64,000 nt of DNA from Deuterostichococcus epilithicus (Eukaryota; Chlorophyta; Trebouxiophyceae; Prasiolales; Stichococcaceae), in contig JAVTLE010000014.1 of NCBI GenBank assembly GCA_033439295.1, forward strand, positions 682,001 to 746,000. The letters run 5' to 3'. Shown piece after piece: positions 1 through 12,508 of this stretch. The notes under the pieces are model-generated. The model saw only the letters and a program-made list of their open reading frames with translations. It searched no databases and had not been told where the DNA came from. Both the position numbers and the translations under genes were made by a program. Position 1 is the stretch's first letter. Every line of letters starts with the position of its first letter.

Positions 1-3000
1 TGGCTGCAGCTTCAGCACCTGTGCCACAGCATGACGTGGTTTTCAAACCGAGGGTCCCTTTAGGGTGTGGAGGCTGCATCTCGGAACAACTCGACATTCA
101 AGCCCTAAAGTTGTCCTTTGCATCAGAGGTAATCGCAGACGCCTATCAGCCCTCAGCTCGCAGCCCTGCCCGTCACATCCAAGGCGCTACAAAGCACGTT
201 TTTGGATCAATTGCAAGAGGGCGTCAGTAGCAAAGGCCGCCACCTTCAGCACGGATCTGTCAGCGCAGGGGATGTGCAGCGCGCCGTCTGCAATGGGGAC
301 CTCGCCGCTGCCGCCGTCGCCGTTGTGCTCGCCATCCGTCACGCGCGTCTCTACGACCTGAAGACAGACGAACGCTTCAGGTGTGGACCGGCAGATCTGC
401 ACCTTGGGACTGCAACAAGGGAAGCCAGGTGCTTGTGTCCGTCTCAGACGACTGCAACAGAGCAGTCGAAGCCGACTCTGCTGCGCAGCACATGTCCAAG
501 CTCCGGCCTGACGGGGCTATGGCGGCTTTGGGCGCCGGTAACAGCAAACACAATATTCATCCCGTGAGCATAACATTCTCCCCACCACTGAGCGCACCTT
601 CAGCTCCATGGCAGTCCGCGACCCATCCTCCTCTGCGCAGCACCAGCACAGCGCACGGCTCAATCGCGGTGGCGGAGTCTTCTGAACTGTCTTCAAGATG
701 GTGCTGGTGCCACTTCAGATGATGCAGCGCCCAGTAGGAGGGGTAGGCCGTTGCATCGTGCTGCTGTCGGTTCCCAGGCAGCGGCCGCAGCAAATGCTGT
801 GGGCAGCAGTCCGGGTCTGTGAAAGTACGAGCCCGAAGGCCCTCCGACCCAGGCCTCGTGGCGACAGCCAGTGGTGACGACCAAAGGCTCACTGCTAGGG
901 CGGGAGCGTGGCACTCGGTCGCAAAGCAGCACCTTCTAGCCACAGCGTCGTCGAAGTGGTGGGCCACCCCGCAAAGGCGCGCACTTTGTTGTGCTGCTGC
1001 TGCGCCGGCAGCGAGAAGTCGAGAGCCCCCTCCTCCTTGCTCATCTGCGCGACGAACAGACGCAAATGTGCATGTTTGAGGCTGCTCATCGAGTCCAGCG
1101 TGCAAGACTTCACCAGGATGCGCCAGGGATTCGTCCTCCGACGCCGGTAGGTGCACAACGATCATACCGACCAAGCTCAATATGGTACAGCACATGGCTG
1201 TGGTGTGGACTCAGAGCGACAACAGCACGCAGCGCACAGCACAGGCCACCATGTTTGTGCGCACTCTACAAAGACTGCCGCGCCTTTGGCGCGTGCGTGA
1301 TGGCCGACTCGTCCTGCGGCTGCGCTGTGTCGGCGGCCTCGCCGCTCCACACCGCCGGCAGCCGCTCGATCAGCAGCCTGCACAGGCAGCCAGCCTCTGG
1401 TCTCTGTCCCTGGGCAGTCAAACTCAAAACGACCCTGCACAGCTGATGCAGTGCTTGGTCTCTACTTGTGAAGTGGGCGAGTGCAAGGCACTGCATCGAG
1501 GCATTCGCCCCTCTGACGGCGGCACGCGCACGCGCACGCGCCAAGCTCGCATCGTCGCAGTGTGTGCTCGTGGACGAGGCCTGATCGACTCTGTCTGACA
1601 TGGCACCGCAGCGCATAAGGTCGATGATGAAATGTACCGGCACCTGGCGCCGCGAGCGAACAAGTCCTGAAGCAGCTCTGGCGCCTGGACGTTTGGGTCC
1701 ACGGCAACACACTCTGCCGCCAGCACCGACCCGGCGTCCATTGCACGCACAGTGAATGCGACGCTGACGCCCGTCTCCTCGTCCCCGGCCTATGTTTTCA
1801 AAAGTAGTTGCAGGTCGTCTGCAGTCAGGGTTTCGTATGCCGGGTCGTTGTTCAGCATCGGTCCTGCCGAGCAAAGTCAAGGCAGTTGCATGCTGGCAGA
1901 GCATCAGCCGGTTTGTCGCGCATCCTAGGTCTAAATGGCTGCGGCACGCTACCATGCACTGGCGCCGACGCATGCGCTCTCTCAGCCAGAATCGGAAGTC
2001 TTTCGCACAGAGACATTCAGAGGCCGACAAGGCGCATGACCGCCCACGCGCCTCCAGAGCACGCGGCACCGGCGCCGCGCCGCGCCACCGCGGCAGCAGG
2101 CTGGGGTGGATGTTGAGCGTGCCGCGGGCCGGGATGGCCAGGAAAGCCTTTGGCAAGATGTTGCCGTAGGCCGCGGTAACGCACAGGTCCGGCTTCAACC
2201 CTCGCAGCTGCTCCAGGAATGCCTCCTGCGCCGTTCAAAAGTGAGAGCAGGCATCGGCAGCGATGAACCCTTTACCTGGAACTACGCGGCTGAGGACCCG
2301 CTTGTGTTGCATGGTTCGACAACCATCAACCTCGAGCGATTGTGGTGCGGCAAACTCACGTCCTTTGCGCTCTCCGGCGTCAGGATACGGCTGTCGCAGA
2401 CGCCGTGCTCCGATGCGGCGGCTGCTACTGGGGATGGCTTTGGCGCCTTGCCGCGGCCCCGCCGCCGGCCCGGCTGTGTGACCACAGCTGCTACCTGGAC
2501 ACACACTGAGAGACTGTGTCCCTTGCTGAATACCTGTTGGTAACTGCTGAACAGGGCCCTGGATAACATGAGGGCGGCCGTGCAAGTGGGCCAGCAATTG
2601 TGAAGGCTCGACATGTCTGCTGATCTGTCCACTCCGCCCGCCGCATGAACATGACACAAGCTTAGACGTCAGGCTGCTGCTGTGCGTCAACACACGTTTT
2701 GGGAACACTCACCTCGAATTCAGAGTCTGGCGCTGCTGCGGCTTCCAAAAGTTGTTCGAGCACGCCCGCTGCTACCTCTGGTGTTCCGAGGAACACCAGC
2801 TGCCTGCGGCCGCTGCTGGCTGCCGATGCCACGTCACCTGGCCCAGCTGTCGCTGATGCCCACAGTGATGTTGTGCTGAGCCTGGCGCCCAGGCTACGAA
2901 AAGGGCAGCTGGTCGCGAGGCTGCTGCTAGCGTGCCGACCAGAGAGCGGTGGCGCAAGTGGCGCACGAATTGATGCATTTTGCGCTGCATGCTGGGCTGT

Positions 3001-3189
3001 CAGCGCCTGCGTGGCCGCATGCCTGCAGCCGCATGTCGCATCTGTCAATCTGCCTCGGGCGTGCGGCTGCTGAAGGCGAAGACAGTCGCGCAGCTGAGAT
3101 GCCAGCTGCGGTCTGCGCATGAACTGCAGGGATTGTGACACCATTGCAGACGGAAGGCGCGTCGGCCTTGTACTGACAGTGAGACGCAT
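1..3189 (-). CDS. FMT: Methionyl-tRNA formyltransferase, organellar (partial, C-terminus off window)
   Basis: Formylates initiator Met-tRNA with 10-formyl-tetrahydrofolate for translation start in plastid or mitochondrion. Predicted exons, minus strand: 3189-2713, 2494-2360, 2225-2052, 1789-1644, 1377-1284, 1044-933, 632-598, 357-244, 18-<1; all phases join. Residues 1-127 are a Ser/Ala/Arg-rich leader, probably a transit peptide. The catalytic domain opens with [16 protein letters not shown]; the AAYGNILP Asn, the [12 protein letters not shown] His and the AMDAG Asp form the family's catalytic set. The C-terminal domain shows [34 protein letters not shown] and the [14 protein letters not shown] strand. 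The introns after exons 3 and 5 appear to use GC donors. The ATG at 3189 is the first in-frame ATG of the exon; ATGs inside the leader are alternatives. Family assignment is secure; the small exon 632-598 is the least certain. Confidence 0.9.
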
Positions 3190-3999
3190 GAACGTCTTTG
3201 AACGCTGACGTTTTCCGACCCGCAATCAGTCTTCCAGAGGTGTCTTCCGACAGGTGATTGAAGTCAGCGTTGGAAAATGATGGTGGTCAGATGTCGCCAT
3301 AATGCTGGCGATCGCGCCGAGTCGGCATTCTGAGCTGCGAATGGAGTGTCGGCGCAGCGGAAACCTTGTGCGCACTGACCCCACCGAGCAGGCATGTGGT
3401 GCGCACCTAACAGCAACAGGTGGCGGCATTAGCAAACAACAGAACCAGCAGGCATTCTGCGCATTCAAAAACGCGGCCAAAGAAGTCTCAGGTAAGACCA
3501 GCGCCCCAGTGAAGCATTTTGCCAGGAATGTCTGGAATGTAAGGCAAGTCAATACATGTCAAGATTGAGAACGGCAGCAGCCCCGGCGGGAGCGGCGGTT
3601 ACCTCACTTGTCCACGCAATGTTGCACTCGAGGTTCGGCCGAACAAATCAGACGCAGGAGCACGACTTCAGTTTCTTCCCTGCCTAAGCCTGGTGCTACA
3701 AATGGCATCGGCTCGTACGAGGCTCGCAGTCGTTCAGCAGGGTTTCACAGGCATCTGCCCGCAAGGAAGCACCCCTACGCACTGGCAATGTGCCAGCAAG
3801 CGTGTCGCAATGACTGCATGCCCAATCGCGCAACGCATGCCATACGCTGTTGCCTCGCTCCTGTCTATCTATTCGAGATCTAGATAAACCGCATCGCGAT
3901 GGAGCCGCCGCTGTTCAGGGATGTAGTAGCGTCCGTGTCGATTCGCCAATCACCTCGTAACCATGTGACCAGTCACTGGCTGCACCAGGCGCAGGGCGC
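3190..3999. other. Intergenic, fmt 5' side / aspartokinase 3' side
   Basis: About 810 bases between two minus-strand genes. It should hold the aspartokinase 3' UTR and the formyltransferase promoter and 5' UTR. I see no conserved protein, RNA gene or clear repeat. A 108-codon open frame on the minus strand (3552-3226) resembles nothing I know and has no splice context. Confidence 0.5.
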
Positions 4000-6900
4000 T
4001 CAGTTGGCCAGCTCAAAGAACTCGCTGTGTAGGCCCTGCACCGCCGCCGTCGCCTCGCTATCGCACACAATGAGCGAGATGTTGGTCTTCGAGGCGCCCT
4101 GCAGAAGGAGGCAGGTTATCGTCTGCCATACATACGGTGGCTCACAGCAACCACGGCGAGGCCAGTGGATGCTGAGGGGCGTGGCTGGTGAAAGTGCAGT
4201 ACGAAAGCGCGAGCACAATGCATTTGCGCATTATGAAAGCACGTGCTCGCACTCAGGGACTCTGCCTGTCTCAGTATGGCATAACCTCCAAAGTGCTGCA
4301 GCCGCTGCACCTGGCTCATCATCTTAACGTTGACGCCCTGCGCCTTGAGAACGCGGAACACACGCTCCAGGATCTCCGAGGTGCGCTCCGTGTTGCAGAT
4401 CAGGCTGATGATGGACATGCCCCGCTGGTACGACACCTGTGCACGGCCACGCGATCAACATCTTTGAGTACTTCACGTTTTCAGTAGGATGTGCTGTAGT
4501 TCCGAGTGAAATTGCTGCCTGCCAGTGCCCCGGCCCAGAGGCGCTGCACCGCAGCACAGCAGGGCTTGCAGGGCTTGATCACGGCGGAAGGACACCGCCA
4601 GAAGCAGCAGGCACGACTGGAGTGTCGTCGTTCAGGGCTGGCCGTTTAGGGCCAGCCCCGAAGCATGTGCTGGCGTCTACAGCTCTGCTGCACCAGATCC
4701 GATAGCAGAGCCGGTGAGCCGTCACATTGCCCCACAGCACAGGGTTTGAAATGCCTCAATGAGGTGCACGGGCGATGTCCCTGAGCTGGTCACCAGACTG
4801 TCCAGCTCGTCGTCGGCACCTGAACTTCATCATTCCTTTGCCAGCATGGGTATACAGGATATCCAGGGTCTAGCGCACCCGGGCAATGTCCTGAAAGGAG
4901 ACAACCAGGCTGTCTAGCTCGTCGTCGATGAGGTCACGGCTCCAGATCTTGGAGGGGTCCAGCGTCAGGGAGATGGACACCTCCGAAGTGGCCACCACAT
5001 CCACCGACACCTCCTGCTTCTGGAAGATGCCAAAGGTTGTCGCCTGCGCGCATGGAGGACCGAATTCGATCAGTAGGTTTCAAGATGCCGGTGTTCAAGC
5101 CGCTGCAACATGCACTCGTCCGGATGTGAAGTGTGCAAGGCTCAGTCCCAGAGCTGTTCCGGCAGCCTGACATTGCGACTGCCCAACGAGCCTCGGGGTT
5201 CAAGAACCGAGCATCATGATGAAATGCGGGTCGGGGCTCGAACAACAATGAGGGCGCACCAGGAAGCCGAACTGGCCAAGCATCTTCGTGGAGACGATGT
5301 CCATGAGCGTGACCTGCGGCTTCAGGACGATGCAGGTGACCAGCGCGTCCGCCATGTCCCGCACCGGCGTGATGAGCGTGCCAGGCGCCAGCCTGCGCAG
5401 TTGACGATTAGCAGCACGGTCAGCAGGCATCAGAGGCTGAGTCACACTGCGCTGGCGTGTGGGCCCCGCTCAACAAGCAGGAGTGCACGTGTGTCGGCGC
5501 AGAGGCGCGCATCGTGCATGCTATGCCATGGCGCCCAGGATGCAAGGAACCGGCCGAAGGAACCGGACGCTAGTGGGCAACAGCAATATGCTTGCAAACC
5601 AGCGCACCAGGAAAGGTGCAGCACTGGCGTCCTGCATACGCTCCGTTTGCCAGCCATCGTGTCCGGGAGTGCCTTCACACTTCGAGGGAGGCAAGTGGCA
5701 GGGGGCACCACCTGTTGTAGGAGTTCTTGACGCGAACGGCGAGGCCGCCGTTCTGCATCGCGGGCTGCATCGCCAGCGGGTGCAGCACCGCGGCGCCAAA
5801 GTAGGCCAGCTCCGTCGCCTCGTCGAAGGTCAGCAGCGGGATGGGCGCCGCGGAGGCCACCATGCGGGGGTCGCTGGTCAGCACACCTGCACGGCGGGCA
5901 GGCAGGGCACGTGAGCACATGAACATGTGCGCCGCAGAGAGTTCCTTTCAGAGGCCTTGGGACTCGCCCAGTTGGAGCCTGGGCAGGTTTGACACTGCCT
6001 TGCTGCACCCTCGTGCGCATTACGAGGAGCTGTCAGCGACGCGCATAGGATCCCTGTCATTGCATCTGCAGAACTGGCGCAGGTCTGCACCGCCTCCAGC
6101 CCAGCCTCGACTCATCTGACGCCGTCACAACGAAAACCTACTGACAAAGGCAGGCAGCGTGCAGGGCGGAGGGCGCACAGCGTTGACGTCCCTCCAGGCC
6201 TGCCCGCACCTCCTCCACACCCAGCACTGTGCCGACAAGTCCCGCGATCACCGCTTGCACGATAGGTTCTGGCAGGGCTGAGGAGGAGGGGGGCGCTCAC
6301 CGTCAACGTCCTTCCAGACCTGCACCTCCTTGACGCCCAGCGCCGCGCCGATGAGCGTGGCGGTCAGGTCGCTGCCGCCGCGCCCCAGCGTCGTGATCGC
6401 GCCTGCAGCGCCGCAGCACAGACATGCACCCTTGATGGCAGGGGGGCGCCAAGCACACCCCGGCGCCGGGCACGGCTCGTGCTGAGGGCGCGGAACTGTG
6501 AGCGGACGGCCCGCTGACAGTGGCGCCCGTACCATGCAGTGGCGTGATGCTGGCCGCAGCGGCACCCCACTGCAACCCCTCTTATACTTGCCGTCTTCAC
6601 GCACTGCCCAGAGGCTGACGCCCCGCTCACCGGTGGTGTGGCCGCGCCCCAGGAAGCCCGTTACCACAGGCACGCACGGCTGCGACCCCGGCTGCCGGGT
6701 GAGCGTCGCCCGCACCGCCGGCAGCGTCAGCGAATAGTTCACGTCCGCATTGCCGAAGGAGTCGTTGGTGGTCACTCCGATGTCCCACGCATCGTGCTGC
6801 TGCGCACGCACTCCCTGTAGGTACAGTGCAGGCCAGCTGACGCAAACACCCCGCGCAAGCCACTGCTGGCTTTGCATTCTCCAGCACGTTGAGCTGCCGC

Positions 6901-8580
6901 GCCTGATCGTCTGCTGGTGCCGGCGAAAGAATGCAGGAAGAAAGTGCTGAAGCGCAAGCTTCCTGCAGAGCGATGAGCGGCTGCTTGCCTTGACACTCGG
7001 CATTACAGAGTGATGATACTTTGGCACAGGTCGGGGCTGCTGAGCGCACCTCGACATTAAGAAGGGCTGCAAAGAGGCGGGTGGACAGCCGCTCGCCAAA
7101 AGACACCAGGCTGTCGCGCGCCCTCGCCGTCAGGTCCTGCACATTCCAAGCAGCATGCATTGAGCAAGACACGATGGGGACGCCCCCGCCCAATCCCTGC
7201 TACTAGTGTTATTGAAAATGCTACCGCTCGGAGATACGGCGGGGTTGGCGCGCACCGGCTGTGTCATGCAGCTGGTCGTGAGCAGCAGCTGGATTCCGAG
7301 GCGTATCGAGCGACTTCTGGACGTGGCACCTGCATGATGGAGATGCCGACCAGGAGCTGCTCCAGGTTCTTCAGCAGCCGGTCCAGCTCCGCCCGTGTGG
7401 CGGCGTCCACGCCGATGTCGTCTGCCGTCTGGTGGTGCAGCTCCCTCACTGCTCTGCGACACGCATTGGGAAGCAGCATGTCGGCCACGAGCCCGCCGGG
7501 ATTGTCCGCCCTGGAATGCCTGCTCTGTGGAAGCGCGTGAGCAATCAGTGCGGCGGCAATGACCTCAGCTGCTCAGCCTCATGTTACTGCCAAGTGCAAT
7601 CTAGAGGCGTGCTCTATAGTTCGTTAGCATCGAAACTCGCCTGAGGGGCGCCAGACAGGCGACTTGGTCGGGCTCTGTATGCAACGCCTCCTCTCCCGCT
7701 TGGAGCAGCAGGTTTGTCGTCTGCAACGCAGCGCAGAACCGGGTCATCAGCTCCATAGTCCAGGCGCTGCGCCTGTCCTTCGTTGTGTGGGATCTCGCTC
7801 ATTGCGCCGGCAACAATCACATGGCCGGTACCAATCACAAGGCATGCACCGTTGGGCGGTCCTGTCGGCAGTACTGCCGCGGAAATCCCCAACCGCCCCA
7901 CCTTGCCCATGGCGGACAGTACGACTGCCGGCGCCTGGTCGGGGAAGCTGCACACGATGGCCGCCACCTCCCGCATGCGCTCCGTGCTGGCCACCGACGA
8001 GCCGCCGAACTTGTAGACCACCGACAGCTGCGCACACGCAGATGGCATCTGAGTTGCTGAGCATGACTCATACATGATGGCGGACTGCAGATCTGAAGAA
8101 CCCACAAAGCAAAGAGTGTTTTCCATTGGAACCGCGCGTGGAGCATGGTGCTGACAATGAGCAGCAGCGCTGAGTTCACGCTGCTTGCTGATGTGCAAAC
8201 TCGCAGATGCTGACGGCGGCGGCGCACACCTGATCTAGGTGCGCGCCCGGCTGCTGTAGGGTGCACTCCGTCGCAGCGGTGCTGCTTATGACACATGGTG
8301 ATGCACTACGTGGCACCAAGTGACCGCCACCGCGCGGTGCACGCCGCGCTGCCGCTAGTCGCTGCTGCCGCCGCAAGCCATGCACTGCGGCGCTGCCAGC
8401 GTCTGATCTGTGCACTGCGGTCTGTGTGCAGGAGGGACCGACAGAAGCATCTGTCACACGGCTGCTATGCAGTACGCCAGCTTCCCGCCCGCTGCATGAG
8501 CATAGCGATCCCGACGACCGTCGTTGGTGTGCAGCCGTCAAATGACCATGACCCAGCAAGGCGCCGAGCGCCATAGCCAT
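4000..8580 (-). CDS. AK: Aspartate kinase, plastid, monofunctional with two ACT domains
   Basis: Phosphorylates aspartate, the first step towards lysine, threonine and methionine. Twelve exons (minus): 8580-8230, 8027-7902, 7720-7641, 7453-7330, 7136-7050, 6814-6631, 6402-6301, 5886-5712, 5392-5260, 5043-4879, 4436-4311, 4098-4000; total 1752 nt, 583 aa, all phases agree. Exon 1 (117 aa) is a basic, Ser/Arg-rich plastid transit peptide. The kinase core starts [12 protein letters not shown] (Lys about 123), then [32 protein letters not shown] and [12 protein letters not shown]. The ACT region carries [19 protein letters not shown] and [19 protein letters not shown], the effector site in plant lysine-sensitive enzymes. 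No homoserine dehydrogenase follows, so it is the monofunctional type. The exon 3/4 intron seems to be GC-AG. Divergent from the folate hydrolase gene. Confidence 0.95.
4769..4816 (-). repeat. Degenerate second copy of the 3' end of aspartokinase exon 10, inside the following intron
   Basis: This stretch closely repeats 4880-4928, the 3' end of exon 10. Read on the minus strand it gives DDELDSLV, as in exon 10 ([16 protein letters not shown]), then diverges with small length changes. It even keeps a GTGCAC in the place of the exon 10 GTGCGC donor. It is most simply a local duplication left in the intron. Confidence 0.7.
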
Positions 8581-8842
8581 CAGTGCACAGGATTGGCAGC
8601 TTTGCGACTGCGATCGTTAGGCAAACAAGCTTGTGGGAGTGCAACAAAAATTGCATAACTGCCGCCGCGTGCCAACGCATAACTAGTCATCGCAGGCGGC
8701 TGGAAGCCTGTGGAAGCCGCAGCTTTCAGCAGCACGTGCACGAACGTCATGAGGAGATGACAGGTGCAGCGCCAGCAGCTATGCGTTTGTGGAGAGTTCG
8801 TGACAGCCTGTTGTGTTTCAACTGCCACCGCTGCCGCTCAGG
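8581..8842. promoter_or_regulatory. Bidirectional promoter region, aspartokinase / gamma-glutamyl hydrolase
   Basis: Only 262 bases separate the start codons of two divergent genes, so both promoters and 5' UTRs must lie here or overlap. I recognise no TATA box or named operator. The role is inferred from layout only. Confidence 0.45.
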
Positions 8843-11800
8843 ATGTGGCGCCGGCTAGCTGCTGCAGGGTTGTGGGTCTTGTTCTGCTTCACTTACTGCG
8901 ACGCACTCAGGTAATCAGGCAGACTGCTGCTACACTTCGGAAGTAGAACCAGTCCGCTTTCATTCTCTACACAATAAATCCCAGACACCACCTCTAAGAT
9001 AACCCATGCGTCTTCCTTACAGGCTGCCGGCCGTGCTCAGCAGCGCTGCGGCTTGGAAGGAGCAGCAACATGGCGGCAAGCTGAACCTCAGACCACTGAT
9101 CGGCATTCTCACTGAGGTGCGCTGCGATGCCGATGTTCTCTGCTTGGCACCTATTGGTAGTGCATCGACCGGCTTGACCTAGCTCTGACATCTGTTCACA
9201 GACCGGCAGCCCGGCACCTCCAAACCACACATACATTGCGGCATCGTACGTGCGATTTGTCCAGGTGAGCACAGTCTGGTAAAGCTAAGCCCTATGCCGA
9301 GAGCTCAACGGAAGTCCTCTGATGCCGCAGCCACGCGCAGTATCGAATCTGCAAGTCAGCAGTCTCGGAACTGCACGCAGACATGTCAGCGAAGGCTCTT
9401 CTCACACAGGCGGCAGGCGCGAGGGCCGTGCCAATACAATGTGACCTGCCACCGGAGGAGATTTCTCGCAGGTGCGTCATCGTTATAGGGAACCTTGGAT
9501 CCTCACCCTTGAGCCGCAGCGGCAGCCCTGTTACCCCTCAGCCTGGCGCTGGCTGCCGCCTTGCACCGGCCACCCCTGGCCGCCACACCGCTTCTGGTCG
9601 TATCGCACTGACCAGAGGAGCCGCAGTGCATCACTCCCGTGCGTCTAGTCTACAGACTCGCTCTGGCCACGGCTGCAGGTTCGAAAAAGTGAACGGCGTA
9701 CTGGTTCCCGGCGGCGGCCAGAACCTGACGCCAGGGCACCCGTTCTATGACGCGACCGCGCAGCTGCTGGCGCTGGCACGGGAGGCCAATGACCGCGGTG
9801 ACTTCTTCCCGGTGGGCATCCGTTCTTCTCCCAAACAGCTTCCAATCACCAGCTTCCGAGTCAATGCCATGCTCACGGATGTGCAATTCTCAACCTGGTT
9901 CAGCTCCCATTGGGCTGGCGTGCAACAGAAGTCACGTGAAGCAAGAAGCTAGAATGCAACTGAGCAGACGGTTTAGCCTCGCCAGCAAGCGCTGCGCTGC
10001 CTGAGGAACCCCTCGACGAGGTCTCAGGTGCACCTGCCGCACACCGCAGGTGCACGCGACGTGCCTGGGCTTCGAGACCCTGGCTGTCGTCGTGTCGGGC
10101 AACACCTCCATCCTGACCGATTTCGACGGCGAGGACCAGCCGTCACGCCTGACACTGGCACGCGGCGCTGACCGCAGCCGCTTCTGGCAGGCGCTGCCGC
10201 GGCGGGTGCGGGCGGACGTGCAGCAGAAGAACTACACGATGGAGAACCACAGCAACGGTGAGCCGCTGATTCTCCTGTGGCAACTGCGCTGCTGGCTCGT
10301 CATGATTTCGTTGTGCGACTCACAGCATTTGCATCATCTTGAGCTGTATCGTTTGAATCGAGTACCTCCAGCCGAAGTTCCTCCTCTCCTTGCGACGCGT
10401 CTCCTGCATGTGGCAGCGTTGATGCCGAGTGATGGTGAGCAGCTGCTGTTTGTCGCTGCAGGCCTGTCGCCCGCTGCCTTCAGGGGCAGCAGGAAGCTGC
10501 AGGACTTCTTCCGGGTGATCACGACGTCTCGGGACCGACAGGGAAAGACCTTCGTATCAACCATGGAGGCAAAGCAAGTGAGTGGCAGAGGATTCGGGAG
10601 TGGATCTTCTGGTGGTACCTCAAAGTGAATGGTGGTGCCTGCCATGCCACCTTCAAAAGGCAGACTGCCGGTATCGACTGCCGCCGGCCCGGACAAGGCT
10701 GCCGCCACGCGTGGCGGCCACACTGTGCCCTTCGAACAGCTTTGTCTTTCTCGTGACGACCTCGGCTCTCTGGCCTGCAGTATCCCATCAGCGCCACGCA
10801 GTGGCACCCGGAGAAGAACGCTTTTGAGTGGAACCGCCGCACGCACATACCCCACCAGCCCGGCGCGGTGTGAGCCCCCTCCCTGCATGCTGCCTGAGCC
10901 GACTGCACCGGCACAACCCCGCTGGCTGAAAGCCTTCTCTAGGATGCACGTGCCAGAGCAATCGTGCAATGAGCACTGGGTGTGCACCCGCCACTGCGTG
11001 CTGGCGCCCCGTGTCGCTGGCATTGCAATGGCCACGCCAGTCAATTCGCACAGTCCCCCGCTCCCCGCGGGCTGATGCAGTACTGACGAAGGGTTGGGCG
11101 AAGGTGTCGTTCTCGATGCTGCCGTGCAGGTGGATGTGACGCTGGCAGTGGCCAAGGCCTTCGTCAGCCAGGCGCGGCGCAACTTCCACAAACCGGTGCG
11201 CATCCACACCGTGCGCTGAAAGCTCCGTTCCCTCAGATCCGTTTGCTGTTTCGACACTCAATGCTGCTGGCGACCTGTTGTTGATCAACCGAGATGCGCC
11301 GTCACTCACCGAGCTCAGTGTCGCTGCTTTGGAAGCACGTGCCCAGCGCTGTCCAGCTATGCACCGATGGATCACAGTCAGCAGCCCCCATGATCTGGCC
11401 GCAGTGCTTCTTGGCAAATCGCACTCTGCGCCATCAAAATGTTTTCGTGCCTTGCAGAGGGACGAGGTTGAGGAGGACGATTTGTTGATCTACAATTGGC
11501 CTGTCGCCTTCACCGGCAAGGTTGGTTTGTACCAGAGCAGAGTGCTGCATGGTGAAGGCGTAGGCATTGTGTGCCGCTGCCGCTGCGGATGTCACCTGTG
11601 CGTAAATATGCTTGTTGTGTTCCTCTGCCCGCTCAATGTTGAGTATCCGAGAGTGTCATGCAGGGGCAAACATGAACATGGTGTCATCCTCGATAGGCAT
11701 TAATATACTTATATGCTCTGTGCAGTACGATCCCACAACTGGGAGCGAGGGGTACTTTGACGAATGGTGCGCCACTGAAGCTCCGCAAAGTCTGGACTCT

Positions 11801-11869
11801 TGGGAAAGTGCCTTGGTGTGTTGTCGATGCCAACACCCTCCGATACAAAGCACAGGCACAGTACACTAA
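8843..11869 (+). CDS. GGH: Gamma-glutamyl hydrolase (folate polyglutamate hydrolase)
   Basis: Class I amidotransferase-fold peptidase (family C26) that trims glutamate tails from folates, normally in vacuole or secreted. Exons: 8843-8910, 9023-9116, 9202-9264, 9410-9471, 9679-9811, 10050-10257, 10462-10577, 10781-10867, 11130-11195, 11458-11520, 11726-11869; 1104 nt, 367 aa, phases consistent. Exon 1 is a signal peptide ([19 protein letters not shown]). Then [32 protein letters not shown], the nucleophile elbow HATCLGFE (Cys about 145), and [12 protein letters not shown] with the catalytic His about 257. The DDLLIYNW segment is near the usual C-terminus; the tail after YFDEW is the least certain part. 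Length is close to the plant enzymes. A TGTAA poly(A) signal lies 144 bases after the stop. Confidence 0.93.
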
Positions 11870-12012
11870 AATCGACCGATGGCTGACAGCCTGTTACTGC
11901 TATCGCGCAGCTATCTCTTTCCCTCGGCAACACGGGTTCCAATGCGGCCGCCACAGGCAGCAGTGGCGACAACATGACGCTGCGGGTGCACACATACAGA
12001 GGCCTACACATA

Positions 12013-12017
12013 TGTAA
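12013..12017 (+). terminator. TGTAA polyadenylation signal (gamma-glutamyl hydrolase)
   Basis: TGTAA is the usual chlorophyte poly(A) signal. This one lies 144 bases downstream of the hydrolase stop on the same strand. Confidence 0.55.
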
Positions 12018-12174
12018 TCTCGTGCAAATCGAAGCATGACGAGCAGCTAGCTTGCAGGCTTCAAAGCGACTTCGCTATGCGGAGGGTCCTCGTAATATCT
12101 ATTATCGAGCTGGTATGGCGGCGGCGTGTTTGGGTTGCTTCGTTACCAAATCCCACGAGCATATCCGCGCCACC

Positions 12175-12224
12175 CACAGCAGACACTTCATTTCTTGCAC
12201 CAAGCACAGCAGACGCTTCATTTC
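12175..12224. repeat. Two-copy imperfect repeat, 20-base unit at 30-base spacing
   Basis: The unit CACAGCAGACNCTTCATTTC occurs at 12175-12194 and 12205-12224 with one difference; a weaker third partial copy follows near 12238. It lies in the convergent gap. Confidence 0.7.
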
Positions 12225-12508
12225 AGACCACACAACCCACTTCATCAAGTCGACTTGATCTCACCCCTAAAGATCTGTAAAGGCTCGTACATGCTACGTA
12301 TTCAGCCTCTGCAGCTCGTCACATCCGGTACCACACTTCTCAGTTCAACACACCCTTGTCATCTGTATAAAGCACCTGCCGCATAACTGATGTCCTTCTA
12401 CTGTCGATCCCTGATTTTCGTATCCGCCGCAGACCGCCAAGGACGGCTGTTCTTTCTTTGCCCCTTGCTGCCATGCGAACAGCGCTGCCTGCCGGTCGGC
12501 TACTTGTC

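Larger units (their letters stand above)
11870..12508. other. Convergent intergenic region
   Basis: 3' UTRs of two converging genes (folate hydrolase and U-box protein). It contains a poly(A) signal and a short tandem repeat, listed separately, and otherwise nothing I can name. Confidence 0.5.

Noticed and set aside
4440-4472. Sequence reading [11 protein letters not shown] just upstream of aspartokinase exon 11, at first taken as exon sequence
   Set aside because: It is out of frame with exon 11, and the join exon 10 DIAR to VSYQRG already gives the exact family length.
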